In this document: piece after piece, positions 1 to 10,813 of the stretch
How the letters are laid out: each line of letters begins with the position of its first letter
Position numbering within the stretch: the first letter of the stretch is position 1
DNA from: an uncultured Coriobacteriaceae bacterium
Lineage (GTDB): Bacteria; Actinomycetota; Coriobacteriia; Coriobacteriales; Coriobacteriaceae
DNA: 64,000 bases
Direction: 5' to 3'
NCBI GenBank assembly: GCA_949287085.1
Contig: CASEER010000002.1
Location: 1 to 64,000, forward strand
Made by a program: the position numbers and the translations under genes
Notes under the pieces: generated by a model
What the model was told of the DNA's origin: nothing
Seen by the model: only the letters and a program-made list of their open reading frames with translations
Database searches by the model: none

Positions 1-370
<370 letters not shown>

Positions 371-676
371 AAATTATCGGAGCCCCCTTGAAAGGAGGCG
401 ACCTGTCGTTCTGGGCTTCGGGCCCGTCCGGCCGGCTGTAACGCCGTTCGTCGGATCCATTCTCTCTGGGCGCGACGTCCTGGGAAAGGACGGGGACGAT
501 CGCTCGTCCCTGTACTATCATTAGTGCATCGCTTCAATATATTGAGAAGATGGTCTATCTCGAAGATTCCGTCTGTCTCTCCTCCGCCGGAGAGCAGGGC
601 TCCCGCCCGCTCCCCGCGGTATCCGGTTCCCAAGGTACGCTGCCGTCGGGCGCTCGGTCCCGCGCGGCAAGGAGAT

Positions 677-705
677 ATAATGCCAGCCTCCCGGGCCCCG
701 CGCAA
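677..705 (-). promoter_or_regulatory. Candidate rRNA promoter
   Basis: On the minus strand a TTGCGC -35-like hexamer (705-700) lies 17 bases before a CATTAT -10-like hexamer (682-677), about 300 bases upstream of 16S. Spacing is ideal; both hexamers match consensus only partly. Confidence 0.4.
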
Positions 706-809
706 GGGGGAATCTCCGGTTCACAATTCCTACACACTTGGCCGCGGCCCGCGGCGCGCCGGCGCGCGGGGCCGGGGGGCCGCATGCACGGGGACGGCAC
801 GCCCCCCCT

Positions 810-835
810 TATATAGGAGCGCGCTATATAGGAGC
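810..835. repeat. Tandem TATATAGGAGC repeat
   Basis: TATATAGGAGC occurs at 810-820 and again at 825-835, a 15-base period, in the gap between the phosphohexomutase stop and the rRNA leader. The TATATA cores could be alternative -10 elements, but no good -35 accompanies them. Confidence 0.5.
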
Positions 836-870
836 CGTATAAGCCTGCCCGGTGGGCGCCTAGTCCCACA

Positions 871-2280
871 CTAGGGTGCGACGGCCCCCACCTCCCCGCG
901 CGCAATGGCGCACGCTGCCCCTAGGAGGCGATCACGCTGCTGGACCGTAGGCGCTTCCGCATAGACGCGCACCACCGCATGCGTGCGGCTGGGGCGCATG
1001 AGCACCCATGATTCGTCGGCAAACTCCAAACGCAGACCATCCATATGGCTTACCGCAACGGGCTCCATTCCTGCCACGCTTTGGGGGTTGAGACCGGGCA
1101 ACATGGTGCGAAACACATCAACGACCTCTGCGGCAACCCGCAGATCCCGACGCGCATAGCTCGTTACCCCGTAGTTCTCGCCCAAATCTGCCACGAGCTG
1201 CTTCAGGCTTTTGCCGGACTGGGCAATGAGCTCGCACAGCAGCAGTGCCGTATACAGGCCGTCGCGTTCATACATATGTGTACCGTACGCAAGGCCACCT
1301 GATTCCTCGGCGCCCACGAGCACGTCGCCTTTGGTCATTTCTTTATATATATGTTTGAAGCCCACGGGACGCACCGTAATGCGGCATCCGCAGCTCTGCG
1401 CCACCCGACGCGTCAGCACCGAGGCGGAAACCCCCAGCACTACGCGACCCTGCTCACCCCGGTTGCGCACCAGATGATCAATCACCAACGCAGCAATCTG
1501 ATGCGGGCTCACCAGATTACCCGCCTCGTCAACCGCGGCAACACGTATACCATCACCGTCGTTGACCAGCCCCAGGTGGGCACCGACCTCGGTCACGGCA
1601 TGTTCGCAGTCGTCCACCCACGGCTCAACGGGCTCGGGATGCATGTCAATGGTGTCTTCGTCGGGCTCGCCGTGAATCTCGGTCACCTGTATGCCCAACG
1701 CACCCATGACCGTTGGCATATACCCGCGCGTGGCGCCATAGAGCGAGTCAAAGACCACCCTCAGGTGCGCCTGGGCAATGGCATTGCCGTCAACCGCACC
1801 GCATATATGATCAAGATACGGCGTCACGATGTCCTTGCGCTCAAAGGGGCCGCGACGGTTGCTCGGCTCGGCATCAATGGCCGCCTCGAGCTCGTCAAGC
1901 GCCTCATACGACACCATGCTGCCGTCTGCCTGGTACACCTTAATGCCCAGATAATCATAGGGGCGCTGCGAACCGGTGATCATAATGCCGCCGCATGCAC
2001 GCTGGTCGTGCGCAACCGTCCATGCTAAGGCGGGCGTGGGGGCAAACCGGTCGCTCACCATGGCCACCAAGCCATAGCCTGCCAGCACACGGCCCACCAA
2101 GCAGGCAAAATGCTCTGCCTCGGGCCGCGCATCGTACGCTACGTACACAATGGCACCAGGGTCGGCACGCGACCACAACTCACCGGCCGCATCGGCGATG
2201 CGCGCCACATTCTCATCGGTAAAATCTTCGTCTAACCGCGACTGCCATCCGTCGCTTGCAAAGTGCACTATCGCGCTCAT
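871..2280 (-). CDS. Divergent alpha-D-phosphohexomutase (PGM/PMM family)
   Basis: A 469-residue protein with the four motif positions of the phosphohexomutase superfamily in order: the phospho-Ser loop TGSQRP (residues 102-107, Ser104 kept; usual TASHNP), the metal loop DGDGIR (241-246; usual DGDxDR), the sugar loop GAEESGG (323-329) and the phosphate loop RPSRT (429-433; usual RPSGT). The family interconverts hexose 1- and 6-phosphates. Start: ATG at 2280 preceded by GGGGAG; an upstream in-frame GTG at 2403 has no ribosome site. A second, canonical mutase sits at 41.9-43.6 kb, so this one may have another substrate or reduced activity. The product class is clear, the substrate is not. Confidence 0.85.
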   Translation of the reverse strand: MSAIVHFASDGWQSRLDEDFTDENVARIADAAGELWSRADPGAIVYVAYDARPEAEHFACLVGRVLAGYGLVAMVSDRFAPTPALAWTVAHDQRACGGIMITGSQRPYDYLGIKVYQADGSMVSYEALDELEAAIDAEPSNRRGPFERKDIVTPYLDHICGAVDGNAIAQAHLRVVFDSLYGATRGYMPTVMGALGIQVTEIHGEPDEDTIDMHPEPVEPWVDDCEHAVTEVGAHLGLVNDGDGIRVAAVDEAGNLVSPHQIAALVIDHLVRNRGEQGRVVLGVSASVLTRRVAQSCGCRITVRPVGFKHIYKEMTKGDVLVGAEESGGLAYGTHMYERDGLYTALLLCELIAQSGKSLKQLVADLGENYGVTSYARRDLRVAAEVVDVFRTMLPGLNPQSVAGMEPVAVSHMDGLRLEFADESWVLMRPSRTHAVVRVYAEAPTVQQRDRLLGAACAIARGEVGAVAP

Positions 2281-2557
2281 CGCGCCTACACTCCCCACGG
2301 ATCGTTGTTGGGCTCGTTGGTGCGCGCGGCCCTGCACCGCAGCACACGAATGGTCTATACCCAATCCGTTGGGCGGCCCCACGCCACGGGGCTCAAGACT
2401 CACGTGCTTTATATAAGTGGCTTACAAGTGGCTTACGCGCGTAGGGGGTGGGAGGCACGGGCGCCGACGCGCGCAGGAGGCGAGGGCTTGCGTGGGCGCA
2501 TGCAAGCGTGAAACATACTCAAGCGCAGGCGCATGCACCACGAGAGAGCGGCGCAGC
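2281..2557. other. Intergenic region before the phosphohexomutase
   Basis: No gene is evident in these 277 bases. On the minus strand a TTATAT/TATAAA -10-like box lies near 2405-2416, preceded by an 11-base tandem repeat (2415-2436). The long plus-strand ORF that starts here is a GC-driven shadow of the minus-strand genes. Confidence 0.5.
2415..2436. repeat. 11-base perfect tandem repeat at a promoter
   Basis: AAGTGGCTTAC occurs twice back to back (2415-2425, 2426-2436). On the minus strand it sits immediately upstream of the -10-like box for the phosphohexomutase gene, with a period of about one helical turn. Confidence 0.75.
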
Positions 2558-3490
2558 TTACTCTGCGAGGACATCGGCCATGGCGGCCGTGGTGCGGGGC
2601 GTCGTGCCGCAGCAACTGCCCACCAGATGTGCACCGGCTGCGCGCCATTGGCTGCATGCTTGGGCAAACCGCTCCGGCTCCTCATGCCACACAAGCGTTC
2701 CGTTGCCCTGGCGCGTGGGGTCGCCGGCGTTGGGGCGCACCATAACGGGCGTGCGCGCCGCCGCCTTCATGCGGGGCACCGCCGCCGTTGCCGCCTCAAG
2801 CGAACAGCAGTTAACGCCCACGGCTTGCGCGCCATGACGCTCGGCATATACCACCGCTCCTTCAATGGTAAGGCCGTCGCCCAGCAGCTCGCCCGCCTCG
2901 TTTATGGCAAAGCTCACCAGCACCGGCATGCCATCGGCCGCGTCAACCGCGCCGGCAAGTGCCGGCTGCACGTCGCGAATCGAACAAAAGGTCTCAAGCA
3001 TGAGGGCATCTACGCCCGCAGTAAGCAGTGCGTGCGCCTGGTCACGATACGCCGCACGCGCAGCGCGGTATGCCGCGGACTCCTCGTGAAACCATTCAAG
3101 GCCGCACTGCCCCATGGAGCCTACGGCAAATGCGCCCCGCGCAGCCCGCGCGCAATCAACAGCTGCACGATTGACTTCGGCCATGGGCGGCACAATGCCG
3201 TCGCGCGCAAGCGCCGGCGCACTCGCCTGAAAGGTGTTGGTCAGCATAACCTGCGCGCCCGCCGCACCGTACAGCAGGTGCAGGCGCCGCACCATCTGCG
3301 GCTCACCCAAGTTCCAAAACGTGGGAGGAATGTCCTGAGCTCCCACCTCGCTCATAAGCATGGTGCCCATGGGCCCCTGCATGAGCAGCATGCCGTTTGC
3401 CAGGTGCTCCATGAACCCCTCGGCACCGGGACGATTGTAGTAATCGGTATTCAGCTCGGTTGGCAGGTCGTCGTGGCCCAAGGCCTCCAT
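2558..3490 (-). CDS. Homocysteine S-methyltransferase domain protein
   Basis: A 310-residue protein of the homocysteine/betaine S-methyltransferase family (TIM barrel), which moves a methyl group to homocysteine to give methionine. Zn-binding cysteines are visible: Cys228 in GVNCCS and Cys293-Cys294 in GSCCGT, as in MetH N-terminal modules and MmuM/BHMT enzymes. The barrel starts at QGPMGTMLM (38-46) after about 30 extra N-terminal residues. It is a stand-alone module without cobalamin or folate domains, so the methyl donor cannot be read from sequence. The start lies 3 bases after the stop of the DtxR-type regulator, implying cotranscription. Confidence 0.88.
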   Translation of the reverse strand: MEALGHDDLPTELNTDYYNRPGAEGFMEHLANGMLLMQGPMGTMLMSEVGAQDIPPTFWNLGEPQMVRRLHLLYGAAGAQVMLTNTFQASAPALARDGIVPPMAEVNRAAVDCARAARGAFAVGSMGQCGLEWFHEESAAYRAARAAYRDQAHALLTAGVDALMLETFCSIRDVQPALAGAVDAADGMPVLVSFAINEAGELLGDGLTIEGAVVYAERHGAQAVGVNCCSLEAATAAVPRMKAAARTPVMVRPNAGDPTRQGNGTLVWHEEPERFAQACSQWRAAGAHLVGSCCGTTPRTTAAMADVLAE

Positions 3491-3493
3491 GCG

Positions 3494-3916
3494 CTAGTCC
3501 TCCACCGTAATGCCTTGCTGTTCCAGGTAGGCAAGCCACCGGGACATGGTGTCTTCGGAAAGCGCGTGCTCCATCATGCACGCCTCGGAATCGGCGCGCT
3601 CAAAGGCAACGCCCAGCTCTTGCACCAAAAACGTGCGAATCAAGCGATGGCGATACCACACGGCGTTTCCCACCTCACGGCCCTGATCGGTCAGCATGAC
3701 CTTGCCGTAATGCGACTGATCAACCAGACCCTGCGCCTTGAGCGCGGCAACCGCCTTGTTAACCGACGCCTTGGACACATTGAGGCGCTTGGCAACGTCA
3801 ACCGAACGCACGCCATCCTCAGCATCCTCTTCTTGCTCGATGCGCACGAGACATTCCAAATAATCCTCGTTGGCCATCGTAAGGCGCAGCTCACGCGAGC
3901 GCTCGGTGGTGTCCAT
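3494..3916 (-). CDS. DtxR/MntR-family metal-dependent regulator
   Basis: A 140-residue regulator with an N-terminal winged helix (about residues 20-80; RSVDVAKRLNVSKASVNKAV is the recognition region) and a dimerisation/metal domain with the segment SEACMMEHALSED that carries the usual Cys/Glu/His ligands of DtxR proteins. It lacks the C-terminal SH3-like domain, which makes it MntR-sized. ATG at 3916 follows AGGAG with 7-base spacing. It is coupled to the downstream homocysteine methyltransferase, so it may control that gene in response to Fe, Mn or Zn; which metal is unknown. Confidence 0.9.
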   Translation of the reverse strand: MDTTERSRELRLTMANEDYLECLVRIEQEEDAEDGVRSVDVAKRLNVSKASVNKAVAALKAQGLVDQSHYGKVMLTDQGREVGNAVWYRHRLIRTFLVQELGVAFERADSEACMMEHALSEDTMSRWLAYLEQQGITVED

Positions 3917-4048
3917 GGTGTGCTCCTAACCGTTGTGTTCTCCGCGATTCTACTCCAACCGCACGCCGCGTGTGACGGAGCACGCGGCCGACGTCCTTAC
4001 AGCACCCACCGACCAGCAAGAAAAGCTGCTAGAGTTAGGACGCAGGAG

Positions 4049-4123
4049 GCGCTTCCGGCGCTGTGAATAAGCAGCGCCCCGAGCGCTGTATACAAATGGC
4101 GCCCAAGCGCCGTAAACCACATG
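4049..4123 (+). repeat. Three 25-base tandem repeats upstream of pepT
   Basis: Units at 4049-4073, 4074-4098 and 4099-4123 have exact 25-base period. Each begins GCGC and has a second GCGC 8-9 bases later, making a short inverted repeat (best: GGCGC-CCAA-GCGCC at 4098-4111), followed by an A-rich tail. Units 1 and 2 share roughly two thirds of positions. They end just before the pepT ribosome site. Confidence 0.8.
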
Positions 4124-4136
4124 ATGAGGAGGCATT

Positions 4137-5384
4137 ATGACGGACTCTGCCAACCACTCCGATGTACTTGAGCGGTTTTTGCGCTATGTGCAGGTAGACA
4201 CGCAGTCAAGCGACGAGCATGCGGACCAAACGCCCTCGAGCGCTATCCAGTTTGACCTAGCCAACCTACTTGCCGACGAGCTGCGCGCGTTGGGCGCTTG
4301 CGACGTTGCGGTTTCTGAGCACGCCTATGTGACCGCGCACATTCCTTCCAGCGCGGGGGCTCAAGACCGCCCGGCATTGGGCCTGATTGCCCACATGGAT
4401 ACGACCGAGGTGGTGTCGGGCTTTGGCGTGAAGCCGCATATCGTGCACTACGAGGGCGGCGAGCTGGTGAGCGGCGTGGTTGATGGCACGCCCGTGGCCA
4501 TTGGCCCCGACAAGCTGCCGGCGCTCAACGATTTGGTGGGCGAGGACCTGGTGTGCTCTGACGGCTCGACGCTTTTGGGTGCCGACGACAAAGCGGGTGT
4601 GGCCGAGATTATGGCGCTCGTTGCTCGCCTGCAGGCAGACCCCACGCTGCCGCACCCGGCTCTGGGCATTTGCTTCTGCCCGGACGAGGAGATTGGCCAC
4701 GGCGCGTCGTTGCTGGATATTGACGCATTTGGCTGCACCTATGCCTACACCGTTGACGGCGGCCCCATAGGCGAGCTGGAATGGGAGTGCTTTAACGCAG
4801 CCGAGGCAACGGTAACGATTACGGGATACTCCATCCATCCCGGCGATGCCAAGGATCGCATGGTCAATGCCTCCAACGTGTTTGTGGCGTTCCATAACAT
4901 GCTTCCCGCCGCCATGCGCCCTGAGCACACCGAGGGGTACGAGGGCTTTATCCACCTGCTGGGCGTGTCTGCCACCTGCGAGCGCGCAACGGCTCGCTAC
5001 ATTGTGCGCGACCACGACCGCGCGGCATTTGAGAACAAGCTGGCGCTCATGCAGCGTGCCGTTGATTATCTTAATGCCGAGCTGGGCGAGAACCGCGTGA
5101 CGCTGGACGTGCGGCATGAGTACCGCAACATGGCCGAAATTGTGTCCGCCTACCCCGAGCTTATCTCGCTCGCGCAAGAAGCCTTTACCGCAGCCGGCGT
5201 TGAGCCGCGCGTGTTGCCCATCCGCGGCGGCACCGACGGTGCGCAGCTTTCGTTCCGCGGACTCCCCTGCCCCAATCTTTCGACCGGTGGCTATGCGTTC
5301 CACGGCGTTAACGAGTTCATTCCCGTGTCATCGCTCGAAAAGATGGTTGACGTGCTGCAGGAGTTGGTCGCCCGCTTTGCCTAA
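4137..5384 (+). CDS. pepT: Peptidase T (tripeptide aminopeptidase)
   Basis: A 415-residue cytoplasmic M20 metallopeptidase that removes N-terminal residues from tripeptides. Metal and catalytic motifs are complete: HMDT (86-89), GADDK (Asp150), the DEE pair (Glu184/Glu185), VDGG (Asp207), and a C-terminal FHG histidine near residue 390. Length matches the family. ATG at 4137 follows GAGGAGG. The three 25-base repeats precede it. The end of the gene contains a small duplication: CTTTGCCTAATAT occurs twice, the first copy spanning the stop codon. Confidence 0.96.
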   Translation: MTDSANHSDVLERFLRYVQVDTQSSDEHADQTPSSAIQFDLANLLADELRALGACDVAVSEHAYVTAHIPSSAGAQDRPALGLIAHMDTTEVVSGFGVKPHIVHYEGGELVSGVVDGTPVAIGPDKLPALNDLVGEDLVCSDGSTLLGADDKAGVAEIMALVARLQADPTLPHPALGICFCPDEEIGHGASLLDIDAFGCTYAYTVDGGPIGELEWECFNAAEATVTITGYSIHPGDAKDRMVNASNVFVAFHNMLPAAMRPEHTEGYEGFIHLLGVSATCERATARYIVRDHDRAAFENKLALMQRAVDYLNAELGENRVTLDVRHEYRNMAEIVSAYPELISLAQEAFTAAGVEPRVLPIRGGTDGAQLSFRGLPCPNLSTGGYAFHGVNEFIPVSSLEKMVDVLQELVARFA

Positions 5385-5405
5385 TATCCACTTTGCCTAA
5401 TATGA

Positions 5406-5446
5406 AGGGCGCCCGGCTTGGGGACCGTTCCCAAGCCGGGCGCCCT
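5406..5446. terminator. Bidirectional terminator hairpin
   Basis: A perfect 17-bp inverted repeat (5406-5422 with 5430-5446) around a 7-base loop, lying between the convergent ends of pepT and the LCP gene. There is no T-run on either side, but position and stem strength suit a shared transcription stop. Confidence 0.75.
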
Positions 5447-5449
5447 GCG

Positions 5450-6673
5450 TTAGTCGCTGGTAGAGCTCGAGCTGGAATCTGAGCTGGAACCGGAATCCGA
5501 ACTGGAGTCGCCAGAGGTGGTTGCCGTTCCCATTGCCCAGTCGGAGTTGCTGTTGTTATACAGGTCGCCGACGGTTGCGGAGCTGTCGCCACCGGTACCC
5601 ATGGTCTGCGGGCCCTCGGGATCCTCGCCCGCATCAACGCGCGCCATCATCTCGCGCAGCTTATCCTCATACACAAACACATAGCTCTGACCATCGATGT
5701 AGGTGTCCTCGCCCGCCCACGACGGAATGTTAGCGGAGTACATGTCGTCAACGTTCATACCATGCATCGCATTAACGAGCGACACGATGTCCTGCACGGT
5801 CAACGAGGTATGCACCATGTCCGCCAGCGATTCCATGAGCGACGGAATGGTAGAGACGTCCAAGTTGTTAAGAATCTTATTGGCCAGAGCGCCCAGCACC
5901 ATGCGCTGGTGACGCATACGGGTATAGTCGCCGTCGGCAAACTGGTGGCGCGCGCGACAGAAGGTGAGCGCCGCTGCGCCGTCCATATGCTGCTCGCCTG
6001 CCTCGATCTTGACGGGACCCGCCGCAGAGTCATCAACTTCATCGCCCTCGGGCACGTTAATGTCAATGCCCCCCACGGCATCAACGAGGGTTTTCAGGCC
6101 ATCGAAGTTGATTTCGGCGTATTCCGAAATCTCAACGCCGCACAAATCGTTGACGGCTTGCACCATCTCTTCGGAGCCACTGCCGTCGTCGGCCGCGCCA
6201 TAGGTAAAGACCGCGTTGATCTTCATGGTGCTGCCCTTGTACTCAACCTTGGTATCGCGCGGCACCGAAATAAGCGTGACCTGTTTTTTGACGGGGTCAA
6301 CGCGCGCCAGAATAATCGAGTCAGTGCGGTACGAGGTCTCGCCCGGGCGGCCGTCGGTGCCCAAGAGAAGCATGTAGAACGGCTCGCGCGCAACGTCGGA
6401 ATCGGCCAGCACGGCGCGCAGATTATCGGTAATGACGTTGGAGTCGTTCAGGCGCGACACCACGCTACCAAACCACATGGCAAAGGCCGTACCGCCCGTT
6501 ACCAAAAACGCGAGCACCGCGCACAGCACCACGTTACGGATGCGCCGGCCCTGGCGACGCTTGCGCGCCCGCTCGGAATACCGGCCAATATTCTCGCGGC
6601 TATAAATACGACTAGCGGTGCTCGAGGACGTTCGCCTCGACTGTTGAACCGCCTTTTTACGACGTAAACCCAT
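5450..6673 (-). CDS. LytR-CpsA-Psr (LCP) family cell-wall glycopolymer transferase
   Basis: A 407-residue membrane-anchored protein: basic cytoplasmic N-terminus (1-45), one membrane segment (about 47-68), then the extracellular LCP domain beginning LLLGTDGRPG (102-111) with the conserved Arg/Asp segment YRTDSIILARVD and VPRDT, and the later RARHQFADGDYTRMRHQR stretch that lines the polyprenyl-phosphate pocket. The last ~40 residues are a Ser-rich tail. LCP enzymes attach anionic polymers to peptidoglycan. It follows murA on the same strand with a 12-base gap, so both are probably one transcript. Confidence 0.93.
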   Translation of the reverse strand: MGLRRKKAVQQSRRTSSSTASRIYSRENIGRYSERARKRRQGRRIRNVVLCAVLAFLVTGGTAFAMWFGSVVSRLNDSNVITDNLRAVLADSDVAREPFYMLLLGTDGRPGETSYRTDSIILARVDPVKKQVTLISVPRDTKVEYKGSTMKINAVFTYGAADDGSGSEEMVQAVNDLCGVEISEYAEINFDGLKTLVDAVGGIDINVPEGDEVDDSAAGPVKIEAGEQHMDGAAALTFCRARHQFADGDYTRMRHQRMVLGALANKILNNLDVSTIPSLMESLADMVHTSLTVQDIVSLVNAMHGMNVDDMYSANIPSWAGEDTYIDGQSYVFVYEDKLREMMARVDAGEDPEGPQTMGTGGDSSATVGDLYNNSNSDWAMGTATTSGDSSSDSGSSSDSSSSSTSD

Positions 6674-6685
6674 GCTTCTCCCTGC

Positions 6686-7969
6686 CTAATCTTCGATCGG
6701 GTCGGGTATAGAAGCACGTTCAACCTGCGCCCCCAGTCCCGTCAATTTATCAACGAACCGCTCGTAGCCACGCTTGATGTGGTGAATGGCCGAGACATCG
6801 GTCTCACCCTCGGCCACCAGGCCCGCCAGCACCAGCGCAGCGCCGCCACGCAGGTCAGGCGAAACCACTTGGGCGCCCGACAGGCGCTTTACGCCATGGA
6901 TGATGGCGTGGTGGCTTTCAATGCGAATACTGGCACCCATGCGCACCAGTTCGGATGCAAACATGAAGCGGTTTTCAAAAATGTTTTCGGTAATGATGGA
7001 GTTGCCGTCGGCCAAGGCCGAAAGCACCATAACCTGTGCCTGCATATCGGTAGGGAATCCCGGGAACGGCAGCGTCTGAATGTCCACCGGACGCAGCGTT
7101 TGGGCCCGCCAAACACGCACGCCGCCCTCAATGCGCTCGTAACGCACGCCCATGAGCTCAAGCTTTTTGAGCACCATGCCCAGATGCTGCGGGTTAAAGC
7201 CCGTTACGGCCACACCGCGGTCGCCCGAAGCCAGCGCACCGGCCACAATAAAGGTGCCCGCCTCAATACGGTCGCCAATTACCTGGTGCACCACCGGGTG
7301 GAGCTTCTCCACGCCCTCAACGGTTACCACCGGCGTACCGGCACCAGTAACCTTGGCGCCCATTTCATTGAGCATATTGGCCAAGTCAACGATCTCGGGC
7401 TCGCGCGCGGCGTTGTCGATGGTCGTGGTGCCCTTGGCGCGCACCGCCGCCATAATAAGGTTCTCCGTGGCGCCCACGCTCGCAAACTCAAGCGACACGA
7501 GCGTTCCCGTCATGCCCTCGGGCGCGTTGGCATAAATGTAGCCATGATCGGTATCGAACTGCACACCGAGTGCCTCAAGGCCCAAAATATGCATGTCAAT
7601 CTTGCGCGCGCCCAAGTTGCAGCCGCCCGGCATAGCGATTTTTGCCTTATGGAAGCGGCCCAGCAGCGGACCCATGACCGCCGTTGACGCACGCATCTTG
7701 GCCACGAGCTCGTACGGAGCCTCCCAGCTATCGACCGCCGTGGTATCAATCACCAGCGTGTGCTCGTCCACCACGTCAATGGTGGCGCCCAAACCCTTGA
7801 GCACCTTGCCCATGACGTGAACGTCAGAGATGTTGGGCACGTTGGTGAGCGTGGTAGCGCCCGGCGCCAGAAGCGCCGCCGCCATAAGCTTGAGCGCAGA
7901 ATTCTTAGCGCCCGAAACATGCACGTCACCCTCGATGGCGTGTCCGCCATGAACGCGAATAATATTCAC
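6686..7969 (-). CDS. murA: UDP-N-acetylglucosamine 1-carboxyvinyltransferase
   Basis: A 427-residue EPSP-synthase-fold enzyme catalysing the first committed step of peptidoglycan synthesis. Lys22-Asn23 (GAKNSALK) and the catalytic cysteine Cys117 in MPGGCNLG are present; the cysteine rather than aspartate predicts fosfomycin sensitivity by the classical route. I chose GTG at 7969 because AAGGAG lies 6-7 bases before it; an upstream in-frame ATG at 7990 lacks a ribosome site and would add seven residues. Length is typical. Confidence 0.96.
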   Translation of the reverse strand: MNIIRVHGGHAIEGDVHVSGAKNSALKLMAAALLAPGATTLTNVPNISDVHVMGKVLKGLGATIDVVDEHTLVIDTTAVDSWEAPYELVAKMRASTAVMGPLLGRFHKAKIAMPGGCNLGARKIDMHILGLEALGVQFDTDHGYIYANAPEGMTGTLVSLEFASVGATENLIMAAVRAKGTTTIDNAAREPEIVDLANMLNEMGAKVTGAGTPVVTVEGVEKLHPVVHQVIGDRIEAGTFIVAGALASGDRGVAVTGFNPQHLGMVLKKLELMGVRYERIEGGVRVWRAQTLRPVDIQTLPFPGFPTDMQAQVMVLSALADGNSIITENIFENRFMFASELVRMGASIRIESHHAIIHGVKRLSGAQVVSPDLRGGAALVLAGLVAEGETDVSAIHHIKRGYERFVDKLTGLGAQVERASIPDPIED

Positions 7970-8054
7970 GTGCCACTCCTTCACGACCATGCCCGAAGCG
8001 CAAAGGCACTCCGGGCATGATGCAATCGAAATCTAAGATACGGTGCGAAACGCT

Positions 8055-8446
8055 CTATTGTGAAAGCAGGAGCTTACACCATGCGATTTCATTATAGATA
8101 TAGGAGCGGCGTGCATCGTCTTCTGACAATTTACTCAACGCATCTTCAAAACCTTGAAGTTGAGCTTGAACCTCAGAGATGTCAACGGCGCCCATGCTTT
8201 GGGCGCGACGGGCCAGCACAATGACCTCGTCTTGGGTAATTTCTGCATAGCCGCCCGTGATGGCAAAACGACGGCTGACCTCGCCCATCTTTTGGTCGCA
8301 CACGCGCACGTAGCCCATTTTGACCGTGCAAATCTCACTGGCATGGTTGGGGAGCACGCCCAGCTCGCCATCGGTCGAGGGCAGGGCGACAAAGGCCGCC
8401 TCGCCCTCATAGACGCTCTGCTCAGGACACACGACGCGAATATGCA

Positions 8447-8447
<1 letters not shown>
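8055..8447 (-). CDS. atpC: F1Fo ATP synthase epsilon subunit
   Basis: A 130-residue epsilon subunit with the N-terminal beta-sandwich (MHIRVVCPEQSVYEGEA; LPSTDGELGVLPNHA around 28-42) and a C-terminal helical part. It transmits rotor state and can inhibit ATP hydrolysis. Its ATG shares a base with the atpD stop (TAATG), so it is translationally coupled. It is the last gene of the operon. The longer reading frame to 8537 overlaps atpD and is not used. Confidence 0.95.
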
Positions 8448-10809
<2,362 letters not shown>

Positions 10810-10813
10810 GAAG

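Larger units (their letters stand above)
371..870 (-). other. rRNA operon leader and promoter region
   Basis: These 500 bases between the 16S gene and the upstream phosphohexomutase gene show no credible CDS; ORFs here lack ribosome sites and family resemblance. Contents on the minus strand: a short hairpin just upstream of 16S (CCUCCU/AGGGGG arms near 385-402), a near-palindrome TTCAATATATTGAG at about 532-545, a promoter candidate at 677-705, a very GC-rich self-complementary block at about 738-790, and paired TATATA boxes at 810-835. I saw no clear boxA antiterminator. Confidence 0.6.

Noticed and set aside
388-404. AAGGAGG-type sequence just upstream of 16S, resembling a ribosome site or the 16S 3' end
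   Set aside because: It is in the rRNA leader and forms a small hairpin; there is no adjoining gene, and the match to the 16S end is short.
2417-4066. 549-codon plus-strand ORF
   Set aside because: It lies opposite the homocysteine methyltransferase and DtxR-type genes, is rich in Arg/His/Ala, has no ribosome site, and reflects high GC at third positions.
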